DNA from: JBEKYH01 sp049511115
Lineage (GTDB): Bacteria; Planctomycetota; Phycisphaerae; Tepidisphaerales; Tepidisphaeraceae
Direction of reading: 5' to 3'
Length of the DNA: 10,944 nt
NCBI GenBank assembly: GCA_049511115.1
Contig: JBEKYH010000131.1
Location: forward strand, 1-10,944
Part shown: one piece after another, positions 6,622-10,944 of the stretch
Position numbering within the stretch: the stretch's first letter is position 1
Layout: the number at the start of each line of letters is the position of its first letter
The notes under the pieces: model-generated
Seen by the model: the letters and a program-made list of their open reading frames with translations, nothing else
The model's database searches: none
Told to the model about the DNA's origin: nothing
Program-made: the position numbers and the translations under genes

Positions 6622-6636
6622 GTCGCTACTGCGACC
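6621..6636. terminator. Small hairpin between convergent genes, possible terminator
   Basis: GGTCGC-TACT-GCGACC is a perfect 6-bp stem with a 4-base loop, 20 bp beyond the stop of the minus-strand nucleotidyltransferase and 160 bp after htpX. No T run follows, so intrinsic termination is uncertain. Confidence 0.3.
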
Positions 6637-6655
6637 GGGCGGTGAATAATTCGCT

Positions 6656-7222
6656 TTACGAATTCCCCGGCCGCGCGCGATCGCCGGCCCGGACGGCGTC
6701 CACCATTCCCTTGAAATCGCCGCGAATCTCTTTGGGCAGCTTGGCGGCAAAGCGCTTATCCAGCGGCACCGCCCGGATCAATTCCTGCACATCCCCCAAA
6801 TCCTTCGCCCGGCCGGGCGTCTTCAGGCCGCAGAGCAATTTGATGGCGATCAGGTCTTTCAGCGTAACCACGCGAATGCCGTCGATGATGGAGGTGCGCT
6901 CGATGGTGACGCCCGTCTCCTGAGGCGTGAGCGTATGGATCGGCACGCCGTCGAGGATGTGCTCGCGGGCGGATTTGTCCCAGCGCGCCCCCGCCGCCAC
7001 CAGTTGCGCCGCCACCGCCGACCGGTCGGACGCGTACAAATCCAAATCCACCGTCGAGCGCCCGACGCCATGCAGGTAGACGGCAATCCCGCCCAGGACG
7101 GCGGCATCCACGACCCCCCGAAGCCGCCGGGCGACCGCAAGGATGTGGCTATTGTCGCCGGGCAAGCCGATCCCCTTCCTGGCCAATGCCCGCCGGCGGA
7201 GAATGCCGAGGGTTGTGGGCAT
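6656..7222 (-). CDS. Nucleotidyltransferase, AbiEii-like
   Basis: A 188-residue cytoplasmic protein with the minimal polymerase-beta-type nucleotidyltransferase signature: LGGIAVYLHGVGRSTVDLDL, that is Gly44-Gly45, Arg55, Thr57 and the metal-binding Asp59 and Asp61. The later VTLKDLIAIKLL and GRAKDLGDVQELI segments are typical of the AbiEii/DUF6036-like group, which includes toxins of type IV toxin-antitoxin systems as well as proteins of unknown role. The start is ATG at 7222, where family similarity begins; an ATG 40 codons upstream (7342) would add a non-conserved, basic stretch. There is no Shine-Dalgarno sequence, but TATAGT lies 6 bases upstream, so the mRNA may be leaderless. No AbiEi-like antitoxin gene is next to it. 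Calling it a toxin would be inference. Confidence 0.8.
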   Translation of the reverse strand: MPTTLGILRRRALARKGIGLPGDNSHILAVARRLRGVVDAAVLGGIAVYLHGVGRSTVDLDLYASDRSAVAAQLVAAGARWDKSAREHILDGVPIHTLTPQETGVTIERTSIIDGIRVVTLKDLIAIKLLCGLKTPGRAKDLGDVQELIRAVPLDKRFAAKLPKEIRGDFKGMVDAVRAGDRARPGNS

Positions 7223-7228
7223 GGGGGG

Positions 7229-7234
7229 ACTATA
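7229..7234 (-). promoter_or_regulatory. Possible -10 box for a leaderless nucleotidyltransferase mRNA
   Basis: On the minus strand TATAGT ends 6 bases before the ATG at 7222, with a run of six C between. This would put the transcription start at or next to the start codon. The -35 position (7252-7257, TTCCGC on that strand) is poor. Confidence 0.3.
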
Positions 7235-7401
7235 CCATTGGGCTGCGCGCGGCGGAAACGGCGAGTTTTCCGTTGCCGAGCGGCGAGCTGTCTTCCCAAA
7301 TTGCCAATCTCTACACTTCAGCCGACTAAAACTGAGCCTCATTTGGAAAAAAATCTGAAAAATGGTGGCCGTGGGTCACAGGACACCGCGAATAATAGTG
7401 C

Positions 7402-7587
7402 ATGGTGCCCGGCGTGTGTGGGACCTGCGCCGTCGAATGGTCCCCCGTCCCCGAACCCGGCTCGCTCACCCTCCTCGCCGCCGGCGCTGCCGGGCTGCTC
7501 GCGCGGCGCAGGCGGAAGCCAATCTGTGCCGAGGCCGCCGTCCAGGAGAATTCATTGGCCTTGAGGAGATCAAATGCAAAGATGTAA
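7402..7587 (+). pseudogene. Orphan PEP-CTERM tail, gene remnant
   Basis: A 61-codon frame whose middle encodes a full PEP-CTERM sorting signal (AVEWSPVPEPGS, a hydrophobic segment, then RRRRK), here with no exported domain or signal peptide in front. Bases 7428-7520 are identical to 8686-8778, the end of the complete HAF-repeat gene, including all synonymous sites. After the tail the frame runs into unrelated residues and stops inside the start of the next gene. The ATG at 7402 has no ribosome binding site. It is best read as what is left of an upstream paralogue whose body was lost by recombination. Confidence 0.7.
7428..7520 (+). repeat. 93-bp perfect direct repeat, copy 1 (PEP-CTERM coding tail)
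   Basis: Identical base for base to 8686-8778, 1258 bp downstream. Similarity stops sharply at both ends. Confidence 0.9.
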
Positions 7588-8794
7588 GCCAAACGCCATG
7601 CCCACCTGCCGGCGGCTGGTGTGCGCCGTCGCGGCGGCGCTGATTGCATCGTCGGCTGTGCACGCCGAGTCACAGGTCAGTTACACAGGCTCGGTGCTCT
7701 ATCCGCTGATTGCGCCAAGCGGTTACCAAATCAACCAGGTAGGATTACTGCAGGATGGTTCCCAGGGAGCGGCCGGTGGTCAGGTTGTCGGTGCTGGCAG
7801 TCCCCTGCCTGGTGGAAACGGCGACAACCAACCACTATTGTGGACCGCACCCTCTGGGTCCGTCGTGCAACTGGACCCGAACGAGCCTAGCTTTGTTAAC
7901 TCGCATGCCACGAGCACTGACGGCATACAGCAGGTCGGATGGGTTGGCATCCCATCGCATGCCTTTCTCTGGTCCGGCACTGCGGAATCGGCAGTCGATC
8001 TGAACCCGACCAATATAGCCGGAATCACCTATTCGCAGGCCTTTGGAATCGGTGGCGGACAGCAAGTCGGCTACGGGTATGGAAGTGGAACAAACAATAC
8101 TGAACACGCCTTCCTCTGGTCTGGCACGGCGGCATCGGCAGTCGACTTGAACCCCGCGGGAGCCGGCGGCTCCGATGCCTTTGGCACCGATGGCGTCCAG
8201 CAGGTCGGTTATGGAACTATCGACGGTACGGACGCGTCCCACGCCTTCCTCTGGTCGGGCACAGCGGCGTCGGCAGTCGACCTGAACCCAAACAACATCG
8301 CTGGGTTCAACACCTCCGAGGCACTGGGTGTGAGCAACGGGCAGGAGGTAGGGTATGTTTCGGGCGATTACACGGGTCCAGGCCACGCCGTCGTTTGGGA
8401 AGGCACGGCCGCTTCGGCAGTCGACCTGAATCCTACCAAGTTTGGCAATTCCGAAGCCATCAGCACCAATGGCGCCGAGCAGGTCGGGTGGGCCAACGGC
8501 ATAGGGCCTTACGACAATGCCTACCTCTGGTTCGGCACCGCCGCCTCGGGCGTGGACCTCCAGTCTATCTTGCCTTCGACCATCGCCTGGAATTTTTCTA
8601 TCGCCTATTCAATCGATAGTTCCGGCAACATTTACGGCGTGGCCGATGCTCCACCGCTCAACGGCGGGACGCAGGAAATTGACTACGCCGTCGAATGGTC
8701 CCCCGTCCCCGAACCCGGCTCGCTCACCCTCCTCGCCGCCGGCGCTGCCGGGCTGCTCGCGCGGCGCAGGCGGAAGCCGCGCGCAGTTTGTTGA
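7574..8794 (+). CDS. HAF-repeat PEP-CTERM surface protein
   Basis: A 406-residue exported protein. A signal peptide (RRLVCAVAAALIASSAVHA, cut at about residue 31) is followed by about six copies of a 44-49-residue HAF repeat: HAFLWSGTAxSAVDLNP ... SxAFGxxxGxQVGY. HAF(LW) or its variants start at residues 129, 178, 223, 271 (HAVVW) and 315 (NAYLW), with a weaker first copy near 86 (QPLLW). The C-terminus carries a PEP-CTERM signal: VPEPGS at 378-383, a hydrophobic helix, and RRRRK at 397-401. Such signals are processed by an exosortase, which is not in this window, and direct the protein to the cell surface or extracellular matrix. Six repeats of this size could form a beta-propeller (inference). 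The ATG follows GAGGAG at 7563-7568. The 3' 93 bp are duplicated upstream at 7428-7520. No substrate is known. Confidence 0.88.
   Translation: MQRCKPNAMPTCRRLVCAVAAALIASSAVHAESQVSYTGSVLYPLIAPSGYQINQVGLLQDGSQGAAGGQVVGAGSPLPGGNGDNQPLLWTAPSGSVVQLDPNEPSFVNSHATSTDGIQQVGWVGIPSHAFLWSGTAESAVDLNPTNIAGITYSQAFGIGGGQQVGYGYGSGTNNTEHAFLWSGTAASAVDLNPAGAGGSDAFGTDGVQQVGYGTIDGTDASHAFLWSGTAASAVDLNPNNIAGFNTSEALGVSNGQEVGYVSGDYTGPGHAVVWEGTAASAVDLNPTKFGNSEAISTNGAEQVGWANGIGPYDNAYLWFGTAASGVDLQSILPSTIAWNFSIAYSIDSSGNIYGVADAPPLNGGTQEIDYAVEWSPVPEPGSLTLLAAGAAGLLARRRRKPRAVC
7988..8424 (+). repeat. Intragenic repeats of the HAF gene at DNA level
   Basis: TCGGCAGTCGA occurs exactly at 7988-7998, 8135-8145, 8270-8280 and 8414-8424, each time followed by a near-identical (C/T)(C/T)TGAA(C/T)CC. 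The spacing (147, 135 and 144 bp) is always a multiple of three, so units can be gained or lost in frame. Confidence 0.75.
8686..8778 (+). repeat. 93-bp perfect direct repeat, copy 2 (inside HAF gene)
   Basis: The in-gene copy encoding the PEP-CTERM signal. Recombination with copy 1 would remove 1258 bp, which is nearly the whole HAF gene, and leave one tail. Confidence 0.9.
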
Positions 8795-8807
8795 ATCTTC
8801 AACAAAC
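8786..8807. repeat. Perfect 22-bp palindrome over the HAF stop codon
   Basis: GTTTGTTGAA-TC-TTCAACAAAC is fully self-complementary and contains the TGA stop at 8792-8794. It could fold as a 9-bp stem with a 4-base loop. No T tract follows, so it looks more like an mRNA 3'-end hairpin or a dimer-binding operator than a classical terminator. Confidence 0.7.
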
Positions 8808-8818
8808 CACCCCCAAAA

Positions 8819-8846
8819 CTGTTCCAAAGTGTTCCAAACTGTTCCA
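8819..8846. repeat. Three 10-bp direct repeats (GTTCCAAANT)
   Basis: GTTCCAAAGT at 8821, GTTCCAAACT at 8831 and GTTCCATCCC at 8841 recur with an exact 10-base period, one helical turn, and each is preceded by T. They lie 26 bp after the HAF stop and about 150 bp before dacB. A regulator binding one face of the helix is possible. Confidence 0.6.
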
Positions 8847-8997
8847 TCCCCAAGCCCGCCGTTTCCGAGCACTTCCCGCGCTCCCATGTTTTCGTCTTTC
8901 CCTTATTCACTTGCACCCCGCCATTTCTCCGATAAGTTAGGAACTCGAAGAACGGAATAAAGTTAACTTCAATCTCCCTCATCTAGAGGTTTCAAGG

Positions 8998-10449
8998 ATG
9001 AAACGCTCCTTTTGTCTTTTGCCCGCGCTCGCTCTCCTCTTCCCCGCATTGGCATTCACCGCCGCTCCCGCGCAGGCGGATTTGGCCTCCGATGTCCGGG
9101 CCATCCTGGCCGGTCCCGGCATGGCCCATGTCAAACACAGCATCAAGCTGGTTCGGCTCGCCGACGGGGGGCGGGCCGTCGCGCTATTGGACGCCAATGC
9201 CACCGCGCCGATGACGCCGGCCAGCAACCTCAAGCTAATCACCACCTCGGCCGCCCTGGAGCAGCTTGGCCCCGGCTTTAAATTCCGCACGTTGCTCCTT
9301 CAGCATGACGGCGATCTCATCCTCGTCGGCGACGGCGATCCCAGTTTCGGCGACGCCGAACTTCTCAAGAAAAGCGGCTGGGACGCGGCGACGGTTTTCC
9401 AGACCTGGGCCGCCGGGCTGGCCGCGCGAAAGATCGGCCCCGTGCGGCGCGTGCTCGTGGATGACAGCGTCTTTGATACGCAATTCCTCCACCCCGACTG
9501 GCCGGCCGATCAGGCGCAGAAGCACTACATGGCCGAAGTCGCGGGGATGAATCTGAACGTCAATTGCCTGGATTTCTACATCAAGCCGAGCGCGGGCGGG
9601 TCGCTGGTGCATTACCTGACCGATCCGCGCACGAGTTTCTTCTCCATCAAAAACACCTGCGTCACCGGATCGGAGAATCGCATTCGCCTTGCCCGCGTGT
9701 CCGATAATAATGACCTTGAACTGGCCGGCGAGGCCAATGGACCCAACGACGTGCCGGTATCCGTGACCATCCACGACCCGCCCATGTACGCCGCGGCCGT
9801 GCTTGCTGAATCGCTCCAAGCCGCCGGCGTCAGCGTCGGCGGAATCGCCCGCGACCGGACCGCGCGGCAGCATTACCTGGCTCAAGAAGCGGGATGGACG
9901 CTGGTGGCGGAAAACCAGACGCCGCTGACGACGGTCATGGCCCGGGCCAACAAGGACAGCATGAATCTCTACGCCGAATGCCTCAGCAAGCGGCTGGGGT
10001 TCGCCGTATCCGGGCAGGGATCATGGTTCGCGGGAACGGCTGCGGTCGGCCAATTCCTCACCCGGATCGGCGTGCCCGCATCCGAGTACAACATCGTTGA
10101 CGGCTGCGGTCTGTCCCGCACGGACGCCATCAGCGCCAATCTGATGGCATCGGTCCTGGAGCATGATTTTTACGGCCCCAACGCCAAAACCTTCATGGAC
10201 ACGATGGCCGTCGTCGGCGTCGATGGCACCATGGAAGACCGCTTCAAAGGCAGCGACCTTCGCGGCCGCGTCTTCGCCAAAAGCGGCTACATCAACGCCG
10301 TAAGCTGCCTCAGCGGCTACCTCCACGCCCGCGACGGCGGGTGGTATGCGTTTTCCATTCTGTTCAATGATGTGGCCGTCGGCGATGGGAAGAGCGCGGA
10401 GGAGAAGATTGTGCATGCGATGGACGTGGAGTCGGTAGGGGGGAGATGA
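8998..10449 (+). CDS. dacB: D-alanyl-D-alanine carboxypeptidase/endopeptidase (PBP4 type, family S13)
   Basis: A 483-residue periplasmic penicillin-binding protein that trims the terminal D-Ala from peptidoglycan stem peptides and cuts D-Ala-meso-diaminopimelate crosslinks. It has a signal peptide (KRSFCLLPALALLFPALAF, cut after AQA at about 27). The three active-site motifs are present and ordered: SxxK in PASNLK (Ser76, Lys79), SxN in DSMN (Ser321-Asn323), and KSG at 428-430 in place of the usual KTG. The large insert between SxxK and SxN is typical of class C PBP4. Length is normal. The ATG has AGAGG at 8985-8989 with 8-base spacing. It appears monocistronic; its stop codon merges with a short tandem repeat and convergent genes follow. 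Confidence 0.93.
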   Translation: MKRSFCLLPALALLFPALAFTAAPAQADLASDVRAILAGPGMAHVKHSIKLVRLADGGRAVALLDANATAPMTPASNLKLITTSAALEQLGPGFKFRTLLLQHDGDLILVGDGDPSFGDAELLKKSGWDAATVFQTWAAGLAARKIGPVRRVLVDDSVFDTQFLHPDWPADQAQKHYMAEVAGMNLNVNCLDFYIKPSAGGSLVHYLTDPRTSFFSIKNTCVTGSENRIRLARVSDNNDLELAGEANGPNDVPVSVTIHDPPMYAAAVLAESLQAAGVSVGGIARDRTARQHYLAQEAGWTLVAENQTPLTTVMARANKDSMNLYAECLSKRLGFAVSGQGSWFAGTAAVGQFLTRIGVPASEYNIVDGCGLSRTDAISANLMASVLEHDFYGPNAKTFMDTMAVVGVDGTMEDRFKGSDLRGRVFAKSGYINAVSCLSGYLHARDGGWYAFSILFNDVAVGDGKSAEEKIVHAMDVESVGGR

Positions 10450-10465
10450 CAAGGTGACAAGGTGA
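10447..10465. repeat. TGACAAGG tandem repeat starting at the dacB stop codon
   Basis: TGACAAGG is repeated twice and followed by a third TGA, in the 23-bp gap between dacB and the convergent DUF2442 gene. The first TGA is the dacB stop itself. Confidence 0.6.
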
Positions 10466-10472
10466 ATCCCCC

Positions 10473-10733
10473 TCAGCGTGCCGTTGGCGGACAAGCGGCC
10501 AGCGGACGGGACTCGACATACAACGATTCGGGGCCAAAGTCCTGCTCGTTGGGCCACGCGATGCTCCCGAAAGCGAGCCGAACCGCTCGAAAGTAGGATG
10601 GATCGCGCAACTCGGTGAAAATGCCCCTGTCCAAATAAGGGCCGACATCAAACACGCGCGTTTCGCCTGTGTTGAACGACAGCTCCAACTGGTAGTTCTC
10701 CAATACCTTGACCTCGGTGACTTTGATCATCAT
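10473..10733 (-). CDS. DUF2442 domain protein
   Basis: An 86-residue cytoplasmic protein that covers one complete DUF2442 domain: a first strand pair (VTEVKVLENYQLELSFNTGE), the VFDVGPYLDRGIF block, LRDPSYFRAVRL, and the diagnostic GSIAWPNEQDFGPESLY near residues 56-72. The last 14 residues are not conserved. Function is unknown; the fold is small and mostly beta. ATG codons at 10733 and 10730 are both possible starts, with AGGT about 8 bases upstream. It starts 8 bp after the stop of a DUF4160 gene on the same strand, so the two are surely co-transcribed. This pair recurs in bacterial genomes as far as I recall, and a toxin-antitoxin role has been suspected for such pairs, but nothing here proves it. 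Confidence 0.85.
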   Translation of the reverse strand: MMIKVTEVKVLENYQLELSFNTGETRVFDVGPYLDRGIFTELRDPSYFRAVRLAFGSIAWPNEQDFGPESLYVESRPLAACPPTAR

Positions 10734-10741
10734 GGCTACAC

Positions 10742-10944
10742 CTACTTCAGTGGGTCGATGCGGAATACCTTCTCACCGTTGACGGCCAATTTCCAGTTGG
10801 CCATCAACTCCTCCTGATGGATTTCGATCCACGCCTGCACCAATTTCAACCGCGAGGACCGAATCGATCCTTTCAAAACCTCGCCCGAAGGTATTGCCAG
10901 CACAGCGGACTCGTCGGCGTATTCAACATGAATATGCGGGAGAT
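10742..10944 (-). CDS. DUF4160 domain protein, 5' end beyond the window
   Basis: The last 66 codons of a DUF4160 protein, read on the minus strand and cut by the right edge. The remaining part opens with PHIHVEYADESAVLAI, the end of the family's conserved histidine segment (typically H-x-P-P-H-x-H-V), followed by GEVLKGSIRSSRLKLVQAW and EIHQEELMANWKLA, the helix that normally ends DUF4160. It finishes at TAG (10742-10744), 8 bp before the DUF2442 start. The missing N-terminus should be only about 20-30 residues. Function is unknown; the His-rich motif suggests metal binding or catalysis (inference). Confidence 0.82.
   Translation of the reverse strand, partial: LPHIHVEYADESAVLAIPSGEVLKGSIRSSRLKLVQAWIEIHQEELMANWKLAVNGEKVFRIDPLK

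Larger units (their letters stand above)
7223..7573. other. 351-bp region between nucleotidyltransferase and HAF gene
   Basis: Divergent interval. It holds the minus-strand nucleotidyltransferase leader (7223-7350), an A/T-rich patch (GGAAAAAAATCTGAAAAATGG near 7344-7364, outside any gene) and a stranded PEP-CTERM coding tail (7428-7520). The HAF gene's ribosome binding site GAGGAG is at 7563-7568. No terminator or RNA gene is visible. Confidence 0.55.

Noticed and set aside
7344..7364. A/T-rich patch as an origin or att site
   Set aside because: It is short, has no DnaA boxes, no integrase or tRNA gene nearby, and no second copy.
6935..7564. A 209-codon plus-strand frame antisense to the nucleotidyltransferase
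   Set aside because: It is opposite a gene with conserved catalytic residues and is Pro/Arg-rich throughout, typical of shadow frames.

Overview
The window is about 60% G+C. It reads as a chromosomal stretch from a Gram-negative, probably planctomycetal (Planctomycetota, Phycisphaerae-like) bacterium. The reasons are a PEP-CTERM sorted protein built of HAF repeats, a NusA-type protein whose KH2 segment and helix-hairpin-helix tail resemble planctomycetal NusA as I remember it, secreted small TPR proteins, and a periplasmic PBP4-type peptidase. The taxonomic call is inference; there is no rRNA or other phylogenetic marker here.

Layout. 1-398: a small two-helix membrane protein, possibly cut by the left edge, in somewhat more A+T-rich DNA. 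497-1231: a TPR protein with a very basic N-terminus. 1232-1691: an intergenic region with a REP-like hairpin and a 53-codon ORF for a single-helix membrane peptide. 1692-3803: dihydrolipoyl dehydrogenase and a ThuA-like protein, probably one operon. 3814-5265 (minus strand): an N-terminally shortened NusA-like protein preceded by a small exported TPR-like protein. 5604-6461: the HtpX membrane protease, bracketed by two intergenic clusters of GGACTGA/TCAGTCC and GCAGAGGCG-type repeats. 6656-7222 (minus): an AbiEii-like nucleotidyltransferase. 7402-8794: an orphan PEP-CTERM tail followed by a complete HAF-repeat PEP-CTERM protein whose tail is identical to the orphan over 93 bp. 8998-10449: a D-Ala-D-Ala carboxypeptidase/endopeptidase (PBP4, family S13). 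10473-10944 (minus): a DUF2442 gene and the end of a DUF4160 gene, tightly coupled.

How the genes relate. This is mostly a housekeeping/envelope neighbourhood of short transcription units rather than one pathway. Envelope functions recur: HtpX for membrane-protein quality control, DacB for peptidoglycan, the PEP-CTERM protein for the cell surface, and the exported TPR protein. I see no complete new multi-gene system. The points most worth following up are: (i) the NusA-like protein that lacks the RNA-polymerase-binding N-terminal domain and has a damaged GxxG loop in KH1; (ii) the 93-bp perfect duplication of a PEP-CTERM sorting tail bracketing a HAF-repeat gene; (iii) the repeat-rich intergenic DNA on both sides of htpX; (iv) a perfect 22-bp palindrome over the stop codon of the HAF gene with three 10-bp direct repeats just after it; and (v) the DUF4160-DUF2442 pair.
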